A stretch of DNA of 64,000 bases from Deinandra increscens subsp. villosa (GCA_039602395.1 JBCNJP010000006.1:39829279-39893278); one strand, 5' to 3'; shown: positions 11,216 to 22,659, counted from the stretch's first letter. Notes: a model not told the origin generated them from the letters alone. Numbers and translations: made by a program.

Positions 11216-11218
<3 letters not shown>
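10441..11218. mobile_element. 778-bp GGGGAAGGATC-type MITE
   Basis: Starts GGGGAAGGATCCTGCGAAAA and ends GCATGATCCTTTCCC between (TA)n tracts. The interior has ACACATGTGTATCA-like words and A/T runs. Same superfamily as the two preceding elements; no ORF. Confidence 0.75.

Positions 11219-11272
<54 letters not shown>
11219..11272. repeat. (TA)n microsatellite
   Basis: Pure TA run between two MITEs. Confidence 0.95.
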
Positions 11273-11275
<3 letters not shown>

Positions 11276-11468
11276 GAAGGATAAAATGAAAACCTCTTCG
11301 AGTTTGGAAAACCGTGAAAACCAAGCTAAAAAATTCGATTTTTATTCCGATTTTTTTTTATGTTGATTCTTTAAGTTAAAAAGACCCCCTTTATGCAAAA
11401 AAATAAAGGAATTTTTAGCTTGGTTTTCACAGTTTTCCAAACTCGGAGAGGTTTTCATTATATCCCTC

Positions 11469-11471
<3 letters not shown>
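11273..11471. mobile_element. 199-bp MITE, same family as 8112-8686
   Basis: Left end GAGGAAGGATAAAATGAAAA and inverse right end GGGGAGGGATATAATGAAAA; the inverted repeats run ~60 bases and leave a loop of under 90 bases. Flanked by (TA)n. Confidence 0.8.

Positions 11472-11517
<46 letters not shown>
11472..11517. repeat. (TA)n microsatellite
   Basis: Pure TA run between two MITEs. Confidence 0.95.
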
Positions 11518-11519
<2 letters not shown>

Positions 11520-11989
11520 TAAAAGATCCGTGTAGACCCCTTATTTTTTGTAGACCCCGTAGACCCCTTATAAAACTCAATAAAACTCATTAAAACTCAC
11601 TAAAAATAAAACTCAGTTTTGTTAATTTAGTTTTTTTTATTTGCGATAAGCTTTTAAGAACAAAAAAAGACAATTAAAAAAAAGAAAAATAAAAAACATT
11701 AAAAATTGAACATTTTAAGACAATGAGTTTTAAAAATCAATGAGTTTAAAACTCAATAAACTCAATAAAACTCAGTGTTGCGTTTAAAACTCATTATTTT
11801 AAAACTCATTGTCTTAAAATGTTCGATTTTTAATGTTTTTTGTTTTTTTTTAATTTATTTATTTATTTTTTTGGTTCTTAAAAACTTATCGTAATAAAAA
11901 AACCGAATTTATAACACTGAGTTTTATTTTTATTGAGTTTTATAGGGGTCTACGGGGTCTACAAATTTTAAGAGGTCTATACGGAACCC
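11518..11989. mobile_element. ~470-bp GTAGACCCC-type MITE in (TA)n
   Basis: The left end contains CCGTGTAGACCCCTTA and the right end the inverse with GGGGTCTAC and GAGGTCTATACGG; an extensive inverted AAAACTCATTG core lies between. Related to 8704-9369. It lies directly before the (TA)n tract in which the Helitron sits. Confidence 0.7.
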
Positions 11990-14764
11990 TATATATATAT
12001 ATATATATATATATCTATACTACTATATAATACATATTGAACATAATGGCATTTTCGTAAATAAGGGCGTCTTAAAATTAAGACGCTTACCTATTCAAGC
12101 CCTATCTTCTTTTCCTTTTGATAGTTCAGAGAAAAGTAATCTATTTTGAGAAATCCTACCTTCTTTCTCCACATACGCTCTCCCATATGAATTTTAAATC
12201 CTCAGATCTAGATCTAGGTTCTCAACAGACGCTCTTTCTTTGTAACCCATACACTCTCCCTTTCTTCCTCATAATTTTTTAGCCAAATGGATTGAGAAAT
12301 CAGTTACAAAAGACCTCATCGGGTCTTGTTTTCTCTCACCGACGCTAAGCATCTTCGATTTCATCCATTATTCATACAGGATCTGGTTCGATTCAGTGGC
12401 GATACACGATATATGACTCCATATCTGTTACGGTTCAGGTTAGATTTTATAAATTTTGAGTCCAAATCTATTCAAACACTAAAGCTTCTGCCCGATTTCT
12501 AATCACCTACAGATTTTGATTATCGCAAGTTTGACTTCCATGGATGATTTGATTACATTATTGGAGTTTTGACGAAACCCTTTTGAGGTACGTTTCCATT
12601 GGGATGTCAATCCCTTCAGTTTTGTGATTTACGTTTGTTTTAGGTGTGTTTATGATTTATATTAGCATCGATTAGGGTTGATCTAATTTTTATATACATG
12701 TTTGTTGATTCAAGGGTGATAAGTCATTTGCGAGGTAAATCAATGAACCAGACACCAAAATCGGTGATAAGTCTCTTCAGGTTCAACACTTTTGCCTTAA
12801 TCTTTAATCTTATGTATCCCGGTCCACCATTTGGGTCGGTTTCTTGTGTTTTCGCTGATTTATTGTTTTTGAATGGTTAAGTTTGGTTATAAGTTCTCTA
12901 AAATAGAAGTTGAGACAATGTACATGTGTTTTATGCTCTGTTTCTCCTACTTCACATCATTAAATACATTGCTTGCTGTGTTGGGTAGGCTCCAAGATGG
13001 GAAAAGATGCAGGGCATGACTTTGCTGGGCAGATCTTTCATTAGAGACATGGAAACTGTATTTGAGGTATTATAAATATATGGTGACCAATGTAACAGCG
13101 AGTTGAGTGAAATAAGGGGCAATCAAGTAGAAGTATAAACTTCCTCGTATTTTCAAGTAATCAAAGTTAAATCATAATTTATGGTGACCATTGTTTTGAC
13201 TTTTGATTCTACAGAAAGGGGAAATCAAGTAGAATCGGATCTATATAAGGTGCAAATAATCTTCCTCATATTTGTAGGTAATCAACGTTAAATCATAATT
13301 TTTATAGCAGTTGGGGTATGACACAATTTAGATTACCTTGGCTGCTCACCTGAGTAGTTCGTGATGCACTTTTGTTATGTTTGGGTTGCACATGAAATTT
13401 AAGTAAAAGTAAATCTCAACTCTGGTTGCATATGAAATTTGTTGGTTGAAATATGTTTTAGGTAAAGTAAATCTGGTTTTACCATTTTGTTTTATAAAAC
13501 TTAAGCAGACAAATCAATAATATTGTGAACTCCCTTGAATTAGATATATATATTGGTACATTTTTTTAAACTGGTTTGAACCTGCTATAAATGGTCCAGT
13601 TATATATTTTAATCCATGCTTTTGCCAAAAATATGATCTGGACATGCATTGCTTCTGGGTTGGGGGTTGGATGTTTCAATACAGCTGGAAACATGACTTG
13701 AATTTGTCAAATAGGCATGGGTTTAGTGTTGCAGCTATAAGCGTGCTTTTGGGTAGCAGGGTTAAAACCAGGCATGGTCTTATTTCTCTTTAACTAATAC
13801 CTCAGATCAGAGCCGGATAGGTGCCACTACAAATTGAGGTCAAAATCTTGCACAAGGTTGAACCATACAAGGATGGGACCATTTTCAGCTATCTACTGGT
13901 AGACACATTTGTAAGTATCTCATGTAATGACAGGATGCAAAAAAGAAAGTTTATATCTTTACACTATTATTACTTTATTAGCTGAATAGGTAAATGCACA
14001 TTCTAACCATACAATTCAATACATTTCATTCAAAAAAGAAATCAATACTACTAGGTATATAGCTCTATGTCAAATCCAAGTATTAAAATATATTTACATA
14101 GGTCAAACAGATAGTGCATTGCTCCTGCATTCATCTTTTATTTATTAATTTTTATACATAACCTTACAACTCAGTTATGTCTGTTTTTTCAGGATTTAAC
14201 AGTTTCACAAAATAAAAATTACCTAACCAAAATGCCAACTATTTCTCATGGAGTTTTTATCAGTGAGATATTCAATTATTCCTTTCCGTTATCCACAAAT
14301 ATTACTACATTGGCATTTAAGTTTTGGTACATGCGGCTCAAACGGGTCTTCCAAAGTTTTGGTATTAAAACTAATTTAACACTAAAGTTTTAGTGAAAAT
14401 GGTATTGTAAATGGTCCTAAAGTTTTGGTACTAAAACTAAGTTTTGGTATTAAAACTAATTTAACACAAAAGTTTTAGATGATTTTTTGGAGGTTGAATC
14501 CCTGAAACACTATAGAAGATAGAATTAGAGCTTTGGGTTAGCTTGGGTGTCACTTTCTGCATAGCCTGGGTCCATATGTATATATATCACTAAAGTATGT
14601 ACTTAATGCAATTAAAATATATTGTCGTTACTGTGGTCTTAGTCCATTTGTCCATCTGTGTTAACATCACTTTCTGCGTGGTCTTTGTAAACTAAAAGAG
14701 TGGGTGTGACTTTTTGCAGGTTTAATCTCTGATGTTGATGTTGCTCTAAAGAAGAAAAAAAGAA

Positions 14765-14836
14765 AAAGCTGGCAACACAGTTGTATAGTCTTTTAAAGCT
14801 GGCAACACAGTTGTATAGTCTTTTAAAGCTGGCAAA
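14765..14836 (+). repeat. 30-bp tandem duplication in the Helitron
   Basis: A 30-base unit starting AAAGCTGGCAACACAG is present twice, plus a partial third copy. Confidence 0.8.
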
Positions 14837-16214
14837 ACGATGTTGCTTTTGAAGATGAAAAGATCTTTTGTATAATAGGGTTGTCTACTTTTGTATAGTA
14901 GGCTGCACGTCCCGCCTTTTTTAGGGTTCTCGGTTCAAGACCTGATGGGGCTTCATCGGTTTGTTGTGGAGATATGGCTCGGAAAAAATGGATCCATGTT
15001 GTCATGCTTATCACCTTTTGGTGTATATGGCGTGCCCGTAACAGCTGGATCTTTAAGGGTGAAAGGTGTACAGTGGGAAGCTTGTGTTGGAGGTGAAAGA
15101 TTTGGTTGGTTGCTGGGTCAAGAATGTTGGTTATTAATCAATTTTCTATGTTCTTTCAGTTTCTCTATTTTGTTGCATTTTGATTGAATATCACATGTTC
15201 CACTGACCTTTTTTTGTACTCTTTGTCTTTTTTTGGTCTCTGTGTGCAGGTGATTGAAATATAGGAGAGGTTCTTGCTTCAATTTACATTAACAGTTGCA
15301 TGTGATTTGTAAATACATTAGTTGCTGCATTGTTATTGGGTGACTGTATCTGATTTCTTAGGGTTGTGAAAGCTTATGCTTTCTATTTTACTTTCATAAG
15401 AAAGTATATTTGCTCTTATATATATATATATTTTTTTGGTATTCTATGTTTTTATGTTTGCAGGTATGCTCAGTTTTTGGGTGCTTTGTAATTGTTTATC
15501 AGGTGTATCTTTATGTTCTCCTACTTACTTCTTTCTAGGTTATCTATAAGACTATTTTTATTAGCTACTTAGTTTCTTATTAAATTAGATTTCTAATGTT
15601 TTTGTTTTGTCTTAGCTCTTTATATCATCTAATTAGTTATTAAGTGTTGTTGTCTAGAAATACATGGTTTGTGACATCAGAGTATAGGTTGGCCATTGGA
15701 TGGCAACAACATCCATACAACCATAGTACTTAATTTCTGCTCCTAAGATTAATCAAACCTATTCCGGAAAAGTGACAAAACATGCAAGCTTGCATTGGAT
15801 TGGGGTTATAACTAGGTTTTTGAAATTGTTATATAATTCTCTTTCGTTCTTGCTAGGTTTGGAAATTTGTGAAAATTTTAAGAACTCTTTTTGGGATTTA
15901 AATCACAAATTGTAACCCTAGATATAGACTGATTTCACGTTAAAATCCTTGCTGCTTTTGTAAATACACAATATTGTATAGTTGGCTTTTTAGAGTCGAA
16001 TATTATGCTTTATTGATTTCATAGACCCAATCCATCCGATCATGGGCATAATGACATATAGTGAGGTTGGACAAACATGCGAAGTTACAATTTAAATACT
16101 AAGGTGAACAAAATCTTTGTTAACATGACCATTGCTTTTAAACATGATTTTATGTATCCAAGTTAGTATTTTAAATATTTTGGAATGCTATGTTGCACCC
16201 TATGTCACGAGTCT

Positions 16215-16607
16215 TGTAAATTGTTGTCGTCGCTGAATGCGCATGTACCACATTATAAATTGCCATAGGGCCGCATCATGCTAACAGAAAGGAATACGGC
16301 GATGTAAAATGTCGTGCCGCCGTAAAGCTTGAACAAATGACGAATAACACGCTATAAACTATCACCGCCGAACGCTCATGTACCACATTATAAATTGTCT
16401 TCGCGTCACATCGCGCTAACGTAATCAAATATCGCGTTATAAATTGTCTATGACGCCTAACACGGGAACATAAGACAAATAAAATGCTATAAACGGTCGC
16501 ATGCTGCAACGAATACCTCGATGTAAATTGTCGTGCTGCCATAACAAGCGAACAGAAAACGAATAACACGATATACACTGTTGCCGCCGCAACGCGCGGG
16601 CACACGG
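16215..16607 (+). repeat. degenerate minisatellite at the Helitron 3' end
   Basis: About eight degenerate units of roughly 45-55 bases, each resembling the terminal segment (AATAACACGATATA then TGTCG/TGCCGCC then CAACGCGCG). The last unit contains the terminal hairpin and CTAG. Confidence 0.65.
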
Positions 16608-16628
16608 CTAGTATATATATATATATAT

Positions 16629-17153
16629 TGAAAAGTTCATTGTAGACACTACTATAAGTATGGACGTGTAGACACATTTTTTCACCATTAGATCTCTTGA
16701 TTTAGTGGCTGTGATTAATTTTATTTTTTCTTTTTTCTTATTATTCAGAAAATTTCACATGTGAAAACGAGCCATTTCACATACGAAAGTATCTACAATG
16801 AATATCACCCTACATTGAAAAACCCTCTAAATGTTAGAAAACCTGGAAAACACTTTTCAAGCAATCACATAATTTTTTTTAATTTTTTTCTTTTATTTAA
16901 AGGGTAATATGGTAAGTTGACATAATCTATTTTTGTAAGTTATTTTTTTTAATTTCCTTTAACTCATTTCCCCTATTTTCATGATCTAAATTAAATGTTC
17001 CTACTGAAGATAAAGATCACATAACTTCTCCAAACCCTAATTTTATTCATATTCACGTCCCTGTTATAAAGAAGATCATAGAATCGAATACGAGCGACAA
17101 TGAAGATATATCCGATCACAGAATCTAGATAACGTAATCCGCCAAACAACAAT
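16629..17153. other. unassigned AT-rich stretch
   Basis: No gene supported. A CAATGAAGATATATCCGATC block at 17098-17117 recurs near 20739, so part of this and of the 20.2-20.9 kb stretch may belong to one repeat family. Confidence 0.4.
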
Positions 17154-17243
17154 TGTTGATACACGAAATGGCAATGAGCTGGATCTGACGAAGACACGAA
17201 GTTTGGTATTTTGGTCTGGTGGCCGAACTCTGGCCGAACCTTG
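17154..17243 (+). repeat. start of a Copia-B-family LTR, cut by the gap
   Basis: TGTTGATACACGAAATGGC and the following ~85 bases match the LTR start at 31035, including the GGCCGAAC words. The sequence then runs into undetermined bases. A Copia element of that family therefore probably occupies the gap. Confidence 0.8.
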
Positions 17244-17743
17244 NNNNNNNNNNNNNNNNNNNNNNNNNNNNNNNNNNNNNNNNNNNNNNNNNNNNNNNNN
17301 NNNNNNNNNNNNNNNNNNNNNNNNNNNNNNNNNNNNNNNNNNNNNNNNNNNNNNNNNNNNNNNNNNNNNNNNNNNNNNNNNNNNNNNNNNNNNNNNNNNN
17401 NNNNNNNNNNNNNNNNNNNNNNNNNNNNNNNNNNNNNNNNNNNNNNNNNNNNNNNNNNNNNNNNNNNNNNNNNNNNNNNNNNNNNNNNNNNNNNNNNNNN
17501 NNNNNNNNNNNNNNNNNNNNNNNNNNNNNNNNNNNNNNNNNNNNNNNNNNNNNNNNNNNNNNNNNNNNNNNNNNNNNNNNNNNNNNNNNNNNNNNNNNNN
17601 NNNNNNNNNNNNNNNNNNNNNNNNNNNNNNNNNNNNNNNNNNNNNNNNNNNNNNNNNNNNNNNNNNNNNNNNNNNNNNNNNNNNNNNNNNNNNNNNNNNN
17701 NNNNNNNNNNNNNNNNNNNNNNNNNNNNNNNNNNNNNNNNNNN
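17244..17743. other. assembly gap, 500 N
   Basis: Exactly 500 undetermined bases, so a placeholder rather than a measured length. ORFs spanning it are artefacts. Confidence 0.99.
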
Positions 17744-19595
17744 ATGTAGTCGTCCACTTCACCAGACCTTGATTTCTGGTGTGTGTCGTACACCATTGCC
17801 ATCTGTGTTTTTTTCATCAAAACAAGGCAGAAGTTAGTTTATGTTAGTTTTCTAATAATATGCAAGTAGTAGGTTGTATTTTTTATTGTGTAGTCATGTG
17901 GTGTTTTCATTACCGCTAGGATCAACAGGGATCCATTGAAACGTGATTCCGGTTTATCGGACCTCCACTTCGACCTTGTTATCTTTAGGCAGTATATTAG
18001 GTAATCACACCATCTTAGTTGACTGATATTCACATTTGGTGTTATTGCATGCAAAAAACCCTGGTTAACAGTACTGTTATCGTCTGTTCTCCCAATCACC
18101 GTCATGACTGCCACCAAGAAATTCAACAGAAACAATCGACCACTGTCTTGTCTTTTCTTAATTCTTTCAAAAAAGCCTAGTACATATGGCCTAGACACCC
18201 ACAAATCCATTTTGAATTGGCCTTTCCATTCAGCGACTACAGGGATCTTGATACTAGTCCTCTTTTCAACGAACTTCGTCCTCCCAACAGGCACTCCTAG
18301 TAACTTATTAACCAGCTGTGGTGTTATTTCAATACTTCTGTGCCCCAAGCACAACATACTCGTTTCTTCATTATAGTTTCGTAACAACCAATAACCTAAT
18401 GCGGTTGGTATTGAATGTATTTGAACACCTAACAAGCTACCGAATCCAATTGCATGAACTGCCTTCCGCTGATTTTCGTTGAAAGTAGCAAACCATTCAG
18501 TCAAATTTGCTGGTGATAACCTTGATTTAATCCTACTTCCTTCGAACAGATGGTAGTTGTGCTGCATTGTAGCAACAGGTGCTATGACTACTGTAGCAGG
18601 TGTTTCATCTTTCTTCATCACACTTCGTCTTTTTGCTACAAAATCAGAGTCATCACTTTCATTATCACTCATTCCCTTTATAACTTTCAGATTCGATTTC
18701 CGTTTACTCGCTCTTTTGTTACGAACAAATACACCGTCATCAGACGAACTACAACCTTCAAAGTCTGCAGTTTACCAGCTTTTTTGTTACTTAATTATGG
18801 TGTCAAAACATGTACATGTAGAGTTCACAATGCAGCAATCAAAGTCATGACTAGTTTTTTGTAACTTTCGTACCTGATTCGCACATATCCAGAACAATTG
18901 GTGTATCTGGTGTGTTTGTGTAGCGAGATGAAGTTTTGTTCGCTATACGAGAGCTCTTACGCTTGCCTTTCCCTATTTTGAGGTATAAACAATTAAATAC
19001 AAAGAAGAAGAAACAACCCCATCACCATAAAAACACCATATTTAATATATCCCAATTAAGGTATGCACACCAAGATACTAACTTATATCAAATTGTTTTG
19101 AATAATGATACTCTATCATCATTGTTAAACCACCACACTACAGTGTCTAACATTTGTGTTTTTAAACAGGTTAATCATGTGTTCCATGTATAATAGCCCT
19201 AACAACCAAATATTAGATCTAAACATCTTCTAACTAACAAACGTATTACCACTAATCTGTTATGGAACCTCCCAATCATGCCCGTCAATTAGAACCGTTA
19301 GGTCTAGGGTTTCAATAGCACCATTGTTGAGTAAAGTTCTTATAAAATAATAAACACCACAATTAGTATATATAAACAAGAAACAGACATAATACACCTT
19401 TGACAGCGATTAATTTCTTCCTTCCCTGCGTCCCAACACTCAATGGTTCATCGGTTTCCTCTTTTATTTTCCCTGGAAGATCAAAAATCAAGCAGAAATT
19501 TAACGCCAAGAAATATACAATTTCCAGTGAAATTTGATTATCAATGTATCAACAAAATTCGACTTACTTTCGTATGTTTTGAGTATTTCCGCCAT
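17744..19595 (-). pseudogene. MULE-borne Ulp1-protease gene, 5' part only (copy 2)
   Basis: The minus-strand gene starts at an ATG at 19595 (MAEILKTYE). It has an exon with an acidic-serine patch (DFEGCSSSDD, about 18765) that runs into a complete DUF1985-like mobile domain. The open frame there is 277 residues from an internal ATG at 18672; key stretches are NQRKAVHAIGFGSLLG and FLVAVMTVIGRTDDNS. The exon ends at a GTAATG donor near 17912. The next exon (MAMVYDTHQKSRSGEVDDY) enters the gap at 17743. The Ulp1 catalytic part, present in copy 1, is missing here or lies beyond the gap. Compared with copy 1 this exon is intact, so it shows what copy 1 lost. Six GGTGTT words lie within it. Nuclear transposon protein of unknown purpose. 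Confidence 0.7.
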
Positions 19596-19909
19596 CGATG
19601 TTTTGATTATAATGATTTTCCGTCAACTGATTTCGTGGAATCTTTTGCGTATATGGAGAGCTGATTTTTCGCTTCAGCGGTTAGTGCCTGCGAGTTTGAA
19701 TTTCGTTTTTTAAAGATTATTAAAAAATATAATACGCCATTTGACTATTTTGCCCTTCCTGACGCTCGTTTCCAAATCTGCGCGCATAAAATCTAATTAA
19801 TGTTACACATTACACCCTTGTTTTATCCCAGCCGTAGATTAAACTGATCCGACGCCCCAGGTGCGTCCGCATCGGATGTAGCATTTTAGATGGATGTAGC
19901 CTAACTCCA

Positions 19910-19912
<3 letters not shown>
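19596..19912. repeat. terminal region of the second Ulp1-MULE
   Basis: It parallels 7771-8103: the same order of words (TTTGCCCTTCCTGACGCTCG, TACACCCTTGTTTTATC, GATCCGACGCCCCAGG) and the same terminal GAGTGGAGTTAGGCTACATC read inward. A (TA)n array abuts it. No gene. Confidence 0.6.

Positions 19913-19960
<48 letters not shown>
19913..19960. repeat. (TA)n microsatellite
   Basis: Pure TA run at the end of the second Ulp1-MULE. Confidence 0.95.
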
Positions 19961-19964
<4 letters not shown>

Positions 19965-20136
19965 TAGGTTCAAATGAAACTTTTTATTTTAGAACTTTTG
20001 AGAACTCAAATCCAACCACAAATTTCAGGGGGGGGCCACTACAATTCATGGGAGGGGGGGATACATGTAAATAAACTTGTGACTCAAATTAGTTCTTTTT
20101 AGCTCTCAAACCAAATTGGTTCTCAAATGATCATCT

Positions 20137-20138
<2 letters not shown>
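19961..20138. mobile_element. small element between two (TA)n arrays
   Basis: 178 bases starting GGGTTAGGTTCAAATGAAAC and ending TCTCAAATGATCATCTCC. The ends are only weakly inverted (CAAATGA against TCATTTG; repeated GAGAAC/GTTCTC). It contains two G runs. Called because it is bounded by TA arrays like its neighbours. Confidence 0.45.

Positions 20139-20186
<48 letters not shown>
20139..20186. repeat. (TA)n microsatellite
   Basis: Pure AT/TA run. Confidence 0.95.
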
Positions 20187-20189
<3 letters not shown>

Positions 20190-20939
20190 TCTATATTCTC
20201 AAAGTTTATGTTAATCAAAAAAAATTTAACGCGTTCTTTACACAACTTACTAAACACTAAAACCGATTAAATCAAAATATTTTACACTTACATCAATATG
20301 TTTAGTATAAAACTAATATAAAATAAAGTAAATTTAAAATGCACTGATCAAATTCTCCAACTTAAGTATTTTCATCCCAAAAAAGAATTGCAATGGAATC
20401 AAAATTATTAAATCAGTCTTATTATAGATATTTTAAACAGAGACATGAATCTATATGAAACGTGATTGTCAATATGTTTTGTCTATCTTAAAGTCAACAC
20501 GTTTAGTCCCAAACAATGCACTATGCATAATGATGTACAAAATTACCAGTATGTTTAATTGTCCACACACCAAGCATTCACAGCAAAACCTACCCAAACT
20601 CCTGGTTGCTTAAAGATTCGCTAACCCCCACTTGAAGAGACCATGCACCACCATTATGACACAATAAAGTTTAAGTTCATTTACTTTCCCTTCTACATGA
20701 TATCCGAAACTTACCTCCCATTATTTTATTTTCTCAATGAAGATATATCCGATCATTCTTCACATGTAATCCACAAAGACGAGCGAGGAAACAAAGATTA
20801 GCGAAGAACACGGTGATGATGCACACAAACCTTATTCTACATCTCAATTTTAAAAATCGAATGGTTATACAATTTTATGATATATGTTACACATCTCTAA
20901 CCCTAGTCGTGAAGATGTAATTATAGGCTTATGATATAT
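20187..20939. other. no gene seen
   Basis: AT-rich sequence without a supported ORF. It shares an AATGAAGATATATCCGATCA block with 17099. Confidence 0.4.
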
Positions 20940-20947
20940 GTTACATT

Positions 20948-21145
20948 TAGTGGCGCAGCTTAGTGGAGACCCGGGGGGTGACCGTCGCCCCGGTTTTTTT
21001 GGCCGTAGTGCTAATTTCTATGATTTTTGAAATTTTTTATATATATATTAAGGACACCCCCCCCCGGGATTAGGATCCGTGACTTTTCGCCCCCCAAACT
21101 TTTCGCCCCCCCCCCCCCAAACTTTTCGCCCAAGCTTCGCCAATG
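20948..21145. mobile_element. 198-bp hAT-type MITE with exact target duplication
   Basis: Ends TAGTGGCGCAGCTT and CATTGGCGAAGCTT (inverse), flanked by the perfect 8-bp duplication GTTACATT (20940-20947 and 21146-21153). It contains long C runs. The target is itself one copy of the palindromic word described in the next entry. Confidence 0.85.
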
Positions 21146-21460
21146 GTTACATTGATGTAACACCTTCTTTTTGTTAGTTTGTAAATTGTATTCGTGGTGC
21201 TATTGTTTCTAGGTCTAATTACACGTATATAACACTTTCGGTTCACATGTTTTTAGTTGATGTTAAACGAATGTAACACCATGTATTTTCTTTCTGGAAG
21301 GTTACGAAATTGTTTCATGTGATTACGCATATGATAGTTATTACATAAATGTAAGTAGTAATCTTGTATCAACTTCTTTTCTTTCTAGGTAACTTTTCTG
21401 AATGGTTACACCTATGTAACAATCGTTTATTGTTACAACGATGTAACAATTGTTATGCTG
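21146..21460. repeat. cluster of GTTACA-N4-TGTAAC palindromes
   Basis: Words such as GTTACATTGATGTAAC, GTTAAACGAATGTAAC, GTTACACCTATGTAAC and GTTACAACGATGTAAC occur at about 21147, 21265, 21405 and 21436, with a shorter one at 21344. The spacer sequences between them are unrelated. From 21461 to 21738 there is only an (AG)n tract (about 21560) and AT-rich sequence. Confidence 0.65.
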
Positions 21461-21735
21461 GTGATGAATTGCTGATCAACGATTTTTTTTCTTTTGTAAA
21501 ATTAGGTTTATGTATTTATTTATTTATCTAAATTTTGGCCTGGGAATTTGAAACTAAAGGAGAGAGAGAGAGAGAGATATATTTTAGGAAAGAGGAGATG
21601 GGTACGGTGTGTCTATTATGTCCTTGGTGCATTAAATGCATTTCAAATTATTTCAAAAACTAACACATTCGTTTTCAACCATAAATTAACTAATCAATAG
21701 TATAAGATGGGTTTTTCAGGTTTTCAATTGAACCT

Positions 21736-21738
<3 letters not shown>

Positions 21739-21799
<61 letters not shown>
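21739..21799. repeat. (TA)n microsatellite
   Basis: About 60 bases of pure TA at the left edge of the second small-gene module. Confidence 0.95.
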
Positions 21800-21803
<4 letters not shown>

Positions 21804-22659
21804 AAGTTATTATACAAAGCGTTTTCCGTGCGAAGTGTGCGAAGGGATCTCGATCGCTCATATGCGGGTTTTTTTTATCTGATGGCGCTAAAATGAAACA
21901 CGCTTAATTAATTTAAAAAAAGGACGCGGAGTCATTAAAAGGGGTATTAAAGTCTTTTCAACTTTAAATGAAACACGCATACGCAAAAATATTTACGCAT
22001 CGAACAAAAAACAACGCAGCCTTTAACCTTTTAACAAATAACACATATTTGAAATAAAAATCACACATACACGTTAAAAAACTCCAAAAACACAAACCTA
22101 ACTGTCTTACACTTTAATAAAAAACGCATGTATTCAAATAAATAATGCACCCTTACTTTTTAACGCACACACGACAAAAATCATGCACCTATCTAAAAAA
22201 TCAACAAAAACACTAAACCAGTATCCAAATCACGCACACACAAACAAAAATCACGCACCTATCTAAAAGATCAAAGAAAACACTAACCCCAGTATCCAAA
22301 TCACGCAAACACAACAAATTCACGCAACTATCTAAAAATCAAAGCAAACACTAAAACCAGTACCCAAATCACACACACACAACAAAAATCACGCAAACTA
22401 TCTAAAAATCAAAGCAAAAACTAAAACAAATCTCAAAAAATCACGCACACACAAACAAAAAAACATGCAACCATCTAAAAGAATATTTCTCTAAAGGCTT
22501 CTTCTTTATAACTCTAGACACTAACCATGGCGTAGTTATGAAACAAAATAACGCAACAAAGAACTCTAATTACGCATGATGTTCCTAAAAATCACGCATT
22601 ACAAAAAATATAAGAACGACAACTTTCTAAATTTTTTCAATCTATTAAAAACTCTTTCA
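21800..22659. repeat. left flank of the second small-gene module, rich in ACGCA
   Basis: No gene. Fifteen ACGCA words by eye, usually in the context AA(T/C)ACGCA, lie between 21970 and 22600. The edge after the (TA)n array (GCGTTTTCCGTGCGAAGTG) looks like a transposon end. Confidence 0.6.
22181..22475 (+). repeat. ~70-bp tandem repeat, four copies
   Basis: Units beginning TCACGCACCTATCTAAAA start at about 22181, 22251, 22320 and 22389, with a fifth remnant near 22465. Each carries two ACGCA-type words. Confidence 0.75.

Larger units (their letters stand above)
12014..16611 (+). mobile_element. non-autonomous Helitron, ~4.6 kb
   Basis: Begins TCTATACTACTATATAAT directly after an A and ends CTAG directly before a T, both flanks being (TA)n: the A|TC...CTRR|T insertion signature of Helitrons. 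Just before the end is a GC-rich imperfect hairpin (GCCGCCGCAACGCGCGGGC). I see no Rep/helicase gene. The interior looks like captured non-coding gene pieces: a promoter/leader-like pyrimidine-rich start (12086-12600) and several intron-acceptor-like TTTGCAG or TGTGCAG sites (about 14718, 15249, 15464). The ORFs there (largest about 98 aa at 14891) show no recognisable domain. I cannot name the captured gene. Confidence 0.8.

Noticed and set aside
14891..15187. 98-codon ORF in the Helitron
   Set aside because: No domain recognised, and surrounded by intron-like sequence; not supportable as a gene.
16276..16677. 133-codon minus-strand ORF with internal repeats
   Set aside because: Product of the Helitron 3' minisatellite.
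17076..17837. Several ORFs of 176-231 codons across the N run
   Set aside because: They are open only because undetermined bases contain no stop codons.
22181..22475. Possible CRISPR-like array
   Set aside because: Adjacent tandem copies with no unique spacers, in a plant genome: an ordinary tandem repeat.
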